28,855 nucleotides of DNA, taken from the NCBI GenBank assembly GCA_028678905.1, contig JAJRCO010000382.1, positions 1 through 28,855 on the forward strand. Reading direction: 5' to 3'. Every line of letters begins with the position of its first letter. The first letter of the stretch is position 1. This stretch comes from Methanomicrobiales archaeon (GTDB taxonomy: Archaea; Halobacteriota; Methanomicrobia; Methanomicrobiales; JACTUA01). Shown here one piece after another: positions 15,117 to 22,933 of the stretch. Position numbers and translations under genes: made by a program. Under the pieces are notes generated by a model, which was given only the letters and a program-made list of their open reading frames with translations, was not told where the DNA came from and did no database searches.

Positions 15117-16684
15117 CAATGGGGGGATGAAGGGATATTATCTCTCCCTTCTTCGAGTCGTATCGTCGCTCCCTGATTCCTTCCGCCAGTTTTCATGATC
15201 TTTCCCCCTGTCACGGACATCGCCTCCCGGGCGGCGCTCTCCAGGAGATCGGTGTCGGTATCGGTGATCGCGAAAACGGTGGGTCCAAAAGAGCTCATCC
15301 CCGCACACGCAGCTCCCGCATCCCGCAGTGCGGAGAGAATACGGGGGACAAGTGGAGCTTGCCGGGCGATCTCCAGCTTTTTGAACCCCCGTTCCTGGAT
15401 ACGGTTTACCGCGACACCAAAACTGTCCAGATCATGCTCTGCAAGCCCGGGAAGCATCCGCAGCAGCACCTCGTGACAGATCTCCTGCACGTCGGAGAGA
15501 GGTACCGGGCAGGCGGTCTGAAAGATATCCCGCTCTTCCCTGCCGCTTGCACCGGGAATTGTCTCCGGTAATGCCAGGAGCACCTTCCAATCTTCGGGAA
15601 ACGGATGGCGGACAATCAGCGGGGCCGGGGTGATCCCTTCCGCGGCGGCGCTGGGAAGAAATGTACTCTTCTCTTTTCCTTCCCCGAAGCGGTGACCACC
15701 GTCGATGAGAAATCCTCCGGCCTCGAATGCGGCGGTGCCGATGCCAGAGGTGCCCCCTCTGCCGACAAGGACCGCCAGGGCGCGGGTTTCTTCGGTTCTG
15801 CCGGCGAGCCGGTACAGGGCTGCAGCAGTGGCCAGGGAGAGAGAGGTCCCGCTACCAAGACCAGTGTGAGCGGGAATGGTGCGGTGCAGGGTGATAGTCG
15901 CCCCGCTTCTGCCCAGGAGGGGGAGCATGGCGGTGGCGACCCTATGCACACGGTCCCGGGCCGATGCATCCCCTCCCTGGACCCGCAGGGTATCTCCCCA
16001 GCAGGCTTCAAGGAGGGTGACCGGCTGGGCCAGGGTGATCCCGATTCCGCCATCCACACGTCCGATGCTTCCATTCAGATCGATCAGGGAGAGATGAAGC
16101 CGGGCGGGTGCCTCCACCACTATCCTCCGGTCAGCGGTAAAACGGCTCGCGGGCAGGAATTCCTGGATGGAGATAAGGGGCTTTTTCTCCCTGATGATGT
16201 GATAGTGGCGGGTAAGTACCGGTTCTCCGGCGCAGATCCCGAACACCGCAGAGAGCTCCCCATCAGCCGGTTGGACCGAAAGGTCAAGAATTTCCCGGCG
16301 GGACTCAATATGATGGCTGCGGAGGATCTTTCCGATCGGGATATCTGCCTTCATCAGATCGGAACGGAAGGCCGGGTCCAGGCGAGAGAGCGGTGTATGC
16401 GAGATCGCATAGATCAGCGCGGTGCCGGACAGACGACTGCGCAGCTCTACCACTCGGTAGTTTACGTCTTCGCCCCGCTCTACTTCCAGCAGGCGTGCGG
16501 TCGCATCATCCGCGGATACAATCTCCTGCACCCGGGTGGTGATATCCACCGGACCCCGGGTTACGATCTCCAGAAGGCCGGTCATGGAACCATCGGTGCC
16601 CAACAGGATGCGCTGGATAGGGGAGAGTGGCCCCACCTTCCGCTCCAGAGAATCGAGGAGGGTTAAGAGCTCAGGAACTCGCAT
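15116..16684 (-). CDS. Fusion: chorismate lyase-like domain + beta-RFAP synthase
   Basis: A 522-residue predicted bifunctional enzyme of methanopterin biosynthesis. Residues about 1-182 match the DUF98/UbiC-like chorismate pyruvate-lyase family (PIGKIL...E..RE pattern around 116-131, ISIQEF at 171-176), which makes 4-hydroxybenzoate from chorismate. Residues about 186-522 are a GHMP-superfamily beta-ribofuranosylaminobenzene 5'-phosphate synthase, with ATP-loop-like HTGLGSGTSLSLA (273-285), RVDGGIGI (209-216) and a C-terminal GMSSFGPTVFA. The synthase joins 4-hydroxybenzoate (or pABA) to PRPP with loss of CO2 and PPi. Family members are usually separate proteins of about 170 and 330 residues. 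The start is ATG 16684; TTG 16687 is unlikely. A TTTTATTATTT element about 25 bp upstream suggests a near-leaderless mRNA. Confidence 0.88.
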   Translation of the reverse strand: MRVPELLTLLDSLERKVGPLSPIQRILLGTDGSMTGLLEIVTRGPVDITTRVQEIVSADDATARLLEVERGEDVNYRVVELRSRLSGTALIYAISHTPLSRLDPAFRSDLMKADIPIGKILRSHHIESRREILDLSVQPADGELSAVFGICAGEPVLTRHYHIIREKKPLISIQEFLPASRFTADRRIVVEAPARLHLSLIDLNGSIGRVDGGIGITLAQPVTLLEACWGDTLRVQGGDASARDRVHRVATAMLPLLGRSGATITLHRTIPAHTGLGSGTSLSLATAAALYRLAGRTEETRALAVLVGRGGTSGIGTAAFEAGGFLIDGGHRFGEGKEKSTFLPSAAAEGITPAPLIVRHPFPEDWKVLLALPETIPGASGREERDIFQTACPVPLSDVQEICHEVLLRMLPGLAEHDLDSFGVAVNRIQERGFKKLEIARQAPLVPRILSALRDAGAACAGMSSFGPTVFAITDTDTDLLESAAREAMSVTGGKIMKTGGRNQGATIRLEEGRDNIPSSPH

Positions 16685-16726
16685 CAATATCCCGGTTATT
16701 CGGAAATAATAAAATGATGGTGTATG

Positions 16727-17878
16727 CTACTGGAACAGATAGGAAAGCAGATCCAGTGCCTTCATATGCCCCAGGGAACCCCGGGCGGCCTCCCGTTCTG
16801 AGAAAGCAATGCACCCGTCCTTTCCCTTTCCCCACACGGCAAAGGGTACCGGATCATGAGTGTGGGTCTTGATCCGCAGGGGTGTGGGATGATCGGGGAG
16901 GACCGTTAGCACCCCGTCGAAATTCGCCAACACCGTACCCACCACTCCGTCGAAGGCTTCGATGGCGCGGATCTTCTCCTCCAGGTTGCCCATATGAGCG
17001 GCTTCATCGGGAGCTTCAACATGGACATACACGAAGTCCACGTCCTGCAGCACCTTGAGGGCATAGCGGGCCTTGGCCTGGTAATCGGTGTCCAGAAAGC
17101 CGGTCGCACCGGGCACCGTAATCACCTTCATCCCTGCGTAGGTCGCGATACCCTTCAGGAGGTCCACCGCCGAGATCATCGCACCGGTGCGACCATATTT
17201 CTCACGGAAGGTAGGAAGGAGGGGCTTTTTCCCCCCACTCCAGGGCCAGACCAGTGTGGCCGGCAGTTTTCCGGCGTTGATCCGATCCCGGTTTACCGGA
17301 TGGTCGGCAAGGACGCGGGCACTCTCTTCTATGGCACGCCGGAGCAGGGTGGCGTCCGGACCGGTGGGAAGGTGAGGCTGGATCTCTTGTCCCACGATGT
17401 CGTGAGGCGGGGTGGTGACCGCACCCTTCCCGCCGGAGACCACCAGCAGGTTGCGGTAGCTCATACCCGGATAGAGGGAGACGCCCCGAATCGTCGCGGA
17501 AAGAGCCGCAAAGAGGGCTCTTCCTTCGGAGCTGGAGATGTGGCCGCTGGTGAAATCCTGCATGATTCCCTGTTCCACGGTGACCAGATTGCAGCGGTAG
17601 GCGACATCCTCCTGTTCGAGCCGGATCCCAAGGCTCGCCGCCTCCAGGGGTCCGCGGCCGGTATAGTAGCGGGCCGGATCGTATCCCAGGATAGAGAGGT
17701 TTGCGATGTCGCTTCCCGCTTCAAAACCGGGGGGAACGGTGGAGAGGAGACCGCATTTTCCTTCCCGGGCCACCCGGTCCATGTGCGGGGTGCGGGCATA
17801 CTCGAGAGGCGTCTTTCCTCCCAGTTCGTCCAGGGGCTCGTCCGCCATCCCGTCGCCGAGCAGAACCAGGTATTTCAT
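16727..17878 (-). CDS. apgM: 2,3-bisphosphoglycerate-independent phosphoglycerate mutase, archaeal type
   Basis: Interconverts 3- and 2-phosphoglycerate in glycolysis/gluconeogenesis; cytoplasmic, alkaline-phosphatase superfamily. ATG 17878 gives 383 residues beginning MKYLVLLGDGMAD, whose Asp is a metal ligand. The nucleophilic Ser lies in AGSDIANLSILGYDP (around residues 56-70), and further metal ligands are in VHVEAPDEAAHMG and IKTHTHDPVPF. The longer open frame upstream overlaps the export-protein gene and is not conserved-looking. The ATG overlaps the upstream TGA (ATGA), so apgM is coupled to the small multidrug-export gene and probably part of an operon with the epimerase. Confidence 0.95.
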   Translation of the reverse strand: MKYLVLLGDGMADEPLDELGGKTPLEYARTPHMDRVAREGKCGLLSTVPPGFEAGSDIANLSILGYDPARYYTGRGPLEAASLGIRLEQEDVAYRCNLVTVEQGIMQDFTSGHISSSEGRALFAALSATIRGVSLYPGMSYRNLLVVSGGKGAVTTPPHDIVGQEIQPHLPTGPDATLLRRAIEESARVLADHPVNRDRINAGKLPATLVWPWSGGKKPLLPTFREKYGRTGAMISAVDLLKGIATYAGMKVITVPGATGFLDTDYQAKARYALKVLQDVDFVYVHVEAPDEAAHMGNLEEKIRAIEAFDGVVGTVLANFDGVLTVLPDHPTPLRIKTHTHDPVPFAVWGKGKDGCIAFSEREAARGSLGHMKALDLLSYLFQ

Positions 17879-18342
17879 CCTGCCCCCAGGATCGCGGTGA
17901 ACCCCAAAACAGGGAGAGTGGTGATCAGCGCCGCGACCACCGTTCCCGCAGCGATCGCCAGGAGCGCGGGAGGCAAGCGGATCCCGAAGATGAACGCCGC
18001 AGCACATCCGCTCCAGGCACCGGTGGTGGGGATAGGGGCCGCCACGAAGAGGAACAGAGCGAGGACTCCCCAGTGTTCGAAGTGGACCGAATGCTTCCGG
18101 GTCCGGTTAAACAGCCAGTCGAAGAAGCGGCGGAAGGTCTCCGAGTGGTCACTCAGTATGCGGGAAACCGGGTCCAGCAGCAGGAGAAGCGGAATCACCG
18201 GAAGGAGATTACCCAGCACCCCCAGGACAAACGCCTCTGGGGGGGCGTAACCCTGCAGTATCGCAAAAGGAATCGCGTAGCGGGCCTCAAAGAAGGGGGT
18301 TGCCCCCAGCAGGACGATGAAGAGGGGGGAGAGAGGATCCAC
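17875..18342 (-). CDS. Small multidrug-export family membrane protein (PF06695-like)
   Basis: A 155-residue membrane protein with about four helices. Typical family segments are present: ATPFFEARYAIPFAI near the N-terminus, LGNLLPVIPLLLLLDPV, FEHWGVLALFLFVAAPIPTTGAW and a C-terminal hydrophobic pair. The family is named for drug efflux but its function is poorly established. The start is GTG 18342, 4 nt after the epimerase stop with GGAG about 12 nt upstream. A longer frame from 18390 would overlap the epimerase by 43 nt and adds no membrane sequence. It is sandwiched between epimerase and apgM in one tight minus-strand run. Confidence 0.85.
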   Translation of the reverse strand: MDPLSPLFIVLLGATPFFEARYAIPFAILQGYAPPEAFVLGVLGNLLPVIPLLLLLDPVSRILSDHSETFRRFFDWLFNRTRKHSVHFEHWGVLALFLFVAAPIPTTGAWSGCAAAFIFGIRLPPALLAIAAGTVVAALITTLPVLGFTAILGAG

Positions 18343-18346
18343 GTCT

Positions 18347-19279
18347 TCACTTCTCCAGCAGGGCGCGGACGGTCCTGACCACACTCTCACGCGAGGTCAC
18401 CGGGGGTTCCCAGCCCAGGTTTTTCATCTTTTCCAGGGAGAGGAGCATGCGGGGAACATCTCCCACCCAGCCCCGCTCGCCTCCGGTAAAGTAATACCGC
18501 ACACTCGACAATCCCATCTCCTCCACGACGATGTCGGCGATGCTCCGCACATCGATCCAGTCTTCAGAGCCGATGTTTATGGCATTGAAAGGGCGTCCGG
18601 CATGATCGGGGGCATACAGCATGGCATCCACGCAGGCATGCACTTCCAGATAGGATTTGCTCTGCCGCCCATCTCCCAGGATCTCGAGATGGTGGGGTTC
18701 GGCGCGGAGCTTCTGGAGGAAGTCCCAGATCACTCCATGATTCGAGCGCTCACCAATGATGTTTGCGAAACGGTACACCCAGGCCCTTATTCCAAAGGAG
18801 TGACAGTACGCGGAGATAAGGGCTTCGGCGGCGAGCTTGGTAGCCCCGTACACGGAAATGGGTTCGAGTGGTGCATAATTTTCAGGAGTGGGAAGCACCG
18901 TCGCATCCCCATACACGGTGGAGGTGGAGGTGAAGACCAGCTCCGGCACTCCTTTGGTGCGCATGGCCTCTAGCACCCGGGCGGTCGCCACCAGGTTGTT
19001 GGCGATCGGAGAGTCAGGGCGATGAGCACTCTCCCGCACATCCGGATCGGCCGCGATGTGGTATAACCGGCGGGCTCCGGCGATCTTCTTCTGCCAGGAG
19101 TTCTCCAGCAAGTCGGTGGCGAGGAGTTCGACCGCACCAGAGGACAGGTGAGAGCGGAGATTATCCTGCACACCGGTGGAGAGGTTGTCAATGATCAGCA
19201 CCTGGTCGCCGCGACGGACCAGAGCATCCACCAGATGCGAGCCGATAAAACCGCAACCGCCAGTTACCACACTGAACAT
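18347..19279 (-). CDS. NAD-dependent nucleotide-sugar epimerase/dehydratase
   Basis: A 310-residue extended short-chain dehydrogenase of the UDP-glucose 4-epimerase (GalE) class. The Rossmann motif TGGCGFIGSH is at the N-terminus, followed by IIDNLSTG for NAD ribose binding. The catalytic triad is Ser/Thr in TSTSTVYG plus Tyr and Lys in SVYGATK. It would act on nucleotide sugars for surface polysaccharide or N-glycan precursors; which sugar is not determined. ATG 19279 was chosen because the dinucleotide fold starts directly after it; ATGs at 19285 and 19309 would add two or ten residues. It heads the tight run epimerase, export protein, apgM and is divergent from the marker 12 gene. Confidence 0.92.
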   Translation of the reverse strand: MFSVVTGGCGFIGSHLVDALVRRGDQVLIIDNLSTGVQDNLRSHLSSGAVELLATDLLENSWQKKIAGARRLYHIAADPDVRESAHRPDSPIANNLVATARVLEAMRTKGVPELVFTSTSTVYGDATVLPTPENYAPLEPISVYGATKLAAEALISAYCHSFGIRAWVYRFANIIGERSNHGVIWDFLQKLRAEPHHLEILGDGRQSKSYLEVHACVDAMLYAPDHAGRPFNAINIGSEDWIDVRSIADIVVEEMGLSSVRYYFTGGERGWVGDVPRMLLSLEKMKNLGWEPPVTSRESVVRTVRALLEK

Positions 19280-19517
19280 ACCCATACACTGGTGCGCCAT
19301 TCGTATCAAATCTATCTTGTTCCCATGAGAAGGGGCCCTTTAGCAGTAAATCTCCATCCAGTGGTGATGAGTAACAGCCGGAAAATTACTCACCATAGAT
19401 TTGGTGATGGTTTGTGCTTGACTGTCGTTCTGGAGAGTATCCTGTTTTTTATCCCTCCTCAAGGACACGGACCGGGAAAACCCATGCACTTATCCCCCGG
19501 ATGGTACAATCACAGGT

Positions 19518-20402
19518 ATGTACATCGGGATCGACCACGGGACCACCGCCATCCGCTTTTCAAACGGTGTGCAGGAGTTCAAACTGTCCCGGGAGAGCGC
19601 CCGGACTTTTTCCTGGGGCGATCTGTCCACGTTCGGTCCCCCCTCCTCCATCCAGGGTATCGCGGTGTGCTATTCCATGGGAGATGCCATCACCCGCATC
19701 ACCCCCATCGAATGCGTGCAAAACCGGGGGGTAGTAAGCAGGGAAGGCGCGGGAAAACACATCGGGGGAGGTACCCGTGTCTTTGACCAGATCGCCGAAT
19801 CCGGACTTCCTGCGGTGGTGATCCCCGGCCTGCACCGGGGTTCACCTACCGATCCCCGGTTCAGGGTGTACTCACATCAGGCCAGCCCGGAAAAAGTGGG
19901 CATCGCCTACGAGGTGGTGCACGATCTGGGAAATGACGTGATCATCTCTGACATCAGCTCTAATACCGTGACCATGCTGGTGAACGGGGGACACCTCGTA
20001 GGAGCACTGGATGCCTGTATCTTCGCGCCCGGCACCCTGCACGGGGCTATCGATGTGGATGCGATACGGCGCATCGACCGGGGCGAGCTGACCGCCAACG
20101 AGGCCTTTCAGCATGCCGGGGTGCAGTATACTCTAGCCGCGCCGGAGCGCAATCCTGCGCTCGCCCTCTTTGCGGCCATGGAATGTGCCGCATTGCGGAT
20201 CCTCAACCCACGGGCTCGGGTCGCACTCTCCGGCTCGGTCGCTGCATGGGTGGCACCGGAAATCGAGCGCCTTCTGGGGGAGCCAGTGGCGGTGTACGAT
20301 GAATGGTGTGCCGCCAGAGGTCTTGCCCGGATCGCCCGCGATGTGTTCCAGGGAAAAGGGGAGATACTGGGGCTTGAAGTTGAGATGAGCGAAACGAGAT
20401 AG
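19518..20402 (+). CDS. Methanogenesis marker protein 12
   Basis: A 294-residue protein of the methanogenesis marker 12 family (TIGR03281, recalled), an acetate-kinase/sugar-kinase (ASKHA) fold. Visible elements: the phosphate-1-like IGIDHGTTAIRF at residues 3-14, GVQEFKLSRESARTFSW, the DISSNTVTMLVNGG phosphate-2-like segment, and LSGSVAAWVAPEIERLLG near the C-terminus. The family is found almost only in methanogens and has no established function; a kinase or activator role in cofactor or enzyme maturation is a guess. It is monocistronic, divergent from the epimerase. The ATG follows a weak AGGT, and the region upstream is T-rich. Confidence 0.85.
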   Translation: MYIGIDHGTTAIRFSNGVQEFKLSRESARTFSWGDLSTFGPPSSIQGIAVCYSMGDAITRITPIECVQNRGVVSREGAGKHIGGGTRVFDQIAESGLPAVVIPGLHRGSPTDPRFRVYSHQASPEKVGIAYEVVHDLGNDVIISDISSNTVTMLVNGGHLVGALDACIFAPGTLHGAIDVDAIRRIDRGELTANEAFQHAGVQYTLAAPERNPALALFAAMECAALRILNPRARVALSGSVAAWVAPEIERLLGEPVAVYDEWCAARGLARIARDVFQGKGEILGLEVEMSETR

Positions 20403-21316
20403 AAGAAGTACCCATATTCAACCGATCCACTGTTCTATTACCGACAATAATGAGGGGTCGGATCCATCACTGTGTGTCGATGCGATCAAACATTCCGAGT
20501 ACGAGGGCAAATCATACTTCGTTCTCTAGAGTGCCTGGAGCGACGATCGGGGACTGTCTAAAGGGTTGTCAGCCACATACGGGGAGATCAAAATGTCTGG
20601 TAAGTAACAGGTGGTGAGGTTTGCGCATGCGCTGAACAATCCGCGGTGCGGCAATGGTATAATTAAAAAGAATTGGTGAGACGGAGAAACCTCTACTTTA
20701 ACATCCCGAAATGAATCGCACCGGGCATCATGAACCGGGAATTCAATTGATTATATCCACCGGGAGCAGAAGCGTAACTCAGAGATCGATTACCTCGTAA
20801 TCCAGCGGGAGGCCTCGGGGCGAGCTGGATGAGATTATCGGGCGGAAACTTAGAGAGAAGATTCCGCGGATTGCCGTAATTCTCTCTTTTTTCAATCCAT
20901 GACCCCGATGGTCGCTAAACCTGATTTATATCCGTTTTCCTCCACAATCTGGCCTTCTTTACTAGATCTGCGAGGGTATTCGGTATGAAAAAGGAATCGA
21001 AATCCAGATCACGATGAAGAAGTGCAGTGTCGGGGTTACCCCGGTAAGAATGGGTTCTCGTCCCATTTTCAGTACCTTTCTCTCCGTCGAGAAGAGGCAA
21101 TCCCCGGCACTACCCCTTATCCTGCCTTCACATAAAATTGTTACGCTTACGCAGCTGTATGATACTCCCGGCAAACCACGACCTTATCATCTCTTCCCGA
21201 CTGAGTCGCTGTGATGGAAGGGCACCTGGTGCGTTGTCCTGACTGCAGTTCTTTGTGGACCGAGGAGAAGAAGCCGAGCTTAATGGGTGTGTCGTTATTG
21301 TCGGAGCCTGATCCGG
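20403..21316 (+). other. Gene-poor region with decayed coding fragments
   Basis: More than 900 bp without a credible gene. One plus frame reads as broken protein-like pieces separated by stops: a 27-residue piece ending EYEGKSYFVL near 20528, then SAWSDDRGLSKGLSATYGE to 20610, RFAHALNNP near 20630, and HREQKRNSEIDYLVIQ near 20758-20805. The last has the E-I-D-Y-L-V pattern seen at the end of DUF4143-type AAA ATPases or of some restriction-like folds, which is suggestive only. I interpret the region as a decaying gene. No RNA gene, terminal inverted repeat or transposase seen. Confidence 0.35.
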
Positions 21317-21557
21317 ATGGAGGTAGAGAACACATATATCGTGGTGACCTGTCATCGGTGTGCGGGCACGCATGGGCTTACATGGGCAGCAAGATTGAGG
21401 TCGTACTGCAAGGACTCACCAAGCGACTAAGTGCGGTACGTGCAGGGCCACTACAAAGATCGTAAAAGATCTACATACAGTCCTTATCCAATTTTATGAG
21501 TATCTTTCCGTCTTCTGGTTATTGTCTCCTCTCTCTCCTCCCGCCTTTCCTCTTTAA
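21317..21557 (+). pseudogene. Frameshifted small zinc-ribbon protein remnant
   Basis: Starting at ATG 21317 the reading is MEVENTYIVVTCHRC. Then an apparent TG duplication (TGTG, 21359-21362) shifts the frame, and the next frame continues the same motif as CGHAWAYMGSKIEVVLQG. A second shift near 21415-21430 leads to KCGTCRATTKIVKDLH in the third frame. Joined, these give CxxCGHxWxYxG...CxxC, a common small archaeal zinc ribbon with a C-R-C-G-x-x-W-x-Y-x-G core. Two frameshifts in 110 bp imply a pseudogene (or sequence errors). The frame after the second shift stops at 21557. It follows the gene-poor region and precedes another small gene. Confidence 0.45.
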
Positions 21558-21784
21558 CAATTTTTTTGGTCTTGTCGTCCTTTTCTTTCTTCTTCATATC
21601 AATAGGGTTGATGGAACAACCTATATTAATTCCACTCGAGAGTTTCATTGCCGAAAATTACCCTGGATAGAAAAAGTAAAGAGTGAATGCCAGATAGAAG
21701 CGAGATCGGAGAAATCTTTTCATTTGACCTGTAGGAAAAAATGGGATCAAAATAATATTGAGTCTTATCTACTAGTATTCCAAC

Positions 21785-21991
21785 ATGAAAAAAAGACTTT
21801 ATCGATACGGAACCAGAATCAGGCATAGAATAACAGGAAAAGAAGGATACATCGTCAAATTTCCTCCAAGTCAATTCAAATTGATTAGTGTTTCAAACTC
21901 TGATGAGGAAGGATGTAATGTCTACCGGGTAGTCTGGGATAATGATAGAGTAACTCAATCTTGGGAGAATGAACTCGAATATCCGAAATAA
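21785..21991 (+). CDS. 68-residue protein with SH3/Tudor-like beta-barrel signature
   Basis: Not assigned to a named family. The sequence has the shape of small SH3-like/Tudor domains: a basic start (KKRLYRYGTRIRHRITGKEGYIV), a turn, then YRVVWDNDRVTQSWENELEY, like the xVxWDxGxxxxxxxxxL pattern of many small barrels that bind nucleic acids or proteins. No membrane segment. Support for expression: an AT-rich AATAATATT element about 25-35 bp upstream of the ATG (leaderless type) and a T10 run 23 nt after the stop. It is AT-rich compared with its surroundings, which fits recent acquisition. Function unknown. Confidence 0.6.
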   Translation: MKKRLYRYGTRIRHRITGKEGYIVKFPPSQFKLISVSNSDEEGCNVYRVVWDNDRVTQSWENELEYPK

Positions 21992-22013
21992 TAGTCTTGA
22001 TCCTTTGTGGACA

Positions 22014-22023
22014 TTTTTTTTTT
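22014..22023 (+). terminator. T10 terminator upstream of por operon
   Basis: Ten consecutive T, 23 nt past the stop of the 68-residue gene. It would isolate that gene from the downstream porCDAB operon. Confidence 0.55.
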
Positions 22024-22086
22024 ATTACGTCGGCGCGATCATTGAATTAGAGTGTCCGGTAAGGCGTTAATGCCATACCTATACTC

Positions 22087-22096
22087 ATATTTATAT
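22087..22096 (+). promoter_or_regulatory. por: TATA box of the porCDAB operon
   Basis: ATATTTATAT lies 21-30 bp upstream of the Shine-Dalgarno GTGAGGG (22117-22123), which precedes the GTG start of porC at 22129. This predicts a transcription start near 22117 and a leader of about 12 nt. Confidence 0.6.
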
Positions 22097-22128
22097 CAAT
22101 TAATCATGTAAAATTAGTGAGGGTTTTT

Positions 22129-22671
22129 GTGAAAGAGTTACGTATACATGGTAGAGGTGGCCAGGGATCCGTCACCGCTGCCGAGCTGATTGCGGTCGCT
22201 GCATTTGAGAGCGGCGAGAACGCGATGGCTTTCCCTGCCTTCGGGGTGGAACGGCGGGGTGCGCCCGTTCAAGCGTTCGTCCGGTTCAGCAATGATAAAA
22301 TCCGTTTGCGAAGCCAGGTGTATGAACCCGACTACATCATCGTACAGGACAGCACGCTCATCAAAGACGTGAATGTCTTTCATGGAATGAAAAGCGGAGG
22401 AATCGCCATCGTCAACACCGAAAAGGGGATCGATGCGGAGGTTCCCGCCGGGATCCGGCTGATCACCATCGATGCAACCCGCATCGCACTGGACACCTTG
22501 GGAATGCCCATCACCAATACCGCCCTGCTTGGTGCGTTTGCAGCGGCGAGCGGGGAGATCACCTTTGAAGCCCTGAAAAACGCTCTCCGTCACCGTTTCA
22601 AAGGCGAAATAGCAGATAAGAATATCCAGGCAGCAAAGAGAGCATATGACCTGGTACGGGGAGGATCCTGA
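22129..22671 (+). CDS. porC: Pyruvate:ferredoxin oxidoreductase, gamma subunit
   Basis: First gene of the four-subunit enzyme that reversibly joins acetyl-CoA and CO2 to pyruvate using reduced ferredoxin, the main carbon-assimilation entry in methanogens. The protein (180 aa) begins KELRIHGRGGQGSVTAAELIAVAA, the defining gamma-subunit motif, with AFPAFGVERRGAPVQAFVRF further on. GTG 22129 was chosen over GTG 22117 because the latter forms the Shine-Dalgarno GTGAGGG and its extra four residues are not part of the fold. No ATG is available. The order gamma-delta-alpha-beta and the motifs identify Por rather than Kor or Vor. Confidence 0.93.
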   Translation: MKELRIHGRGGQGSVTAAELIAVAAFESGENAMAFPAFGVERRGAPVQAFVRFSNDKIRLRSQVYEPDYIIVQDSTLIKDVNVFHGMKSGGIAIVNTEKGIDAEVPAGIRLITIDATRIALDTLGMPITNTALLGAFAAASGEITFEALKNALRHRFKGEIADKNIQAAKRAYDLVRGGS

Positions 22672-22672
22672 C

Positions 22673-22933
22673 ATGCCTCTTTCTGTCGGATGCACCGCGT
22701 GTCCTGGACGGGCCCGGGACAATAAAACCGGTTCCTGGAGAGTATTCCGCCCAACCTTCAAGCACAGCAAGTGCACCAAGTGCGGGATCTGCTCCCTGAT
22801 CTGCCCTGAAGGTTGCATCGAGGTCGGCGCAGACGAGTACTACTACCCCAATCTCGTCTATTGCAAAGGCTGCGGCCTGTGCGCCCAGGAATGCCCGGCC
22901 GAAGACATCGAAATGGAGCAGGAGGCGAAGTAG
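22673..22933 (+). CDS. porD: Pyruvate:ferredoxin oxidoreductase, delta subunit (ferredoxin-like)
   Basis: An 86-residue 2x[4Fe-4S] subunit that passes electrons from the TPP site to free ferredoxin. Two motifs are visible: CTKCGICSLICP (Cys34, 37, 40, 44) and CKGCGLCAQECP (Cys64, 67, 70, 74). Additional Cys7 and Cys10 near the N-terminus are extra. Starting at ATG 22673, one base after the porC stop, gives the family length; GGGGAGG about 8 nt upstream supports it. The frame runs 27 nt further upstream into porC without purpose. Confidence 0.94.
   Translation: MPLSVGCTACPGRARDNKTGSWRVFRPTFKHSKCTKCGICSLICPEGCIEVGADEYYYPNLVYCKGCGLCAQECPAEDIEMEQEAK

Noticed and set aside
15605..18250. Two long plus-strand open frames (15605-16666 and 16994-18250)
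   Set aside because: Antisense to the beta-RFAP fusion, apgM and export-protein genes; translations are Gly/Arg/Asp-rich with no domain.
21496..21828. 110-codon plus-strand frame with a hydrophobic start
   Set aside because: T-rich low-complexity start, overlaps the better-supported 68-residue gene in another frame, no recognisable fold.
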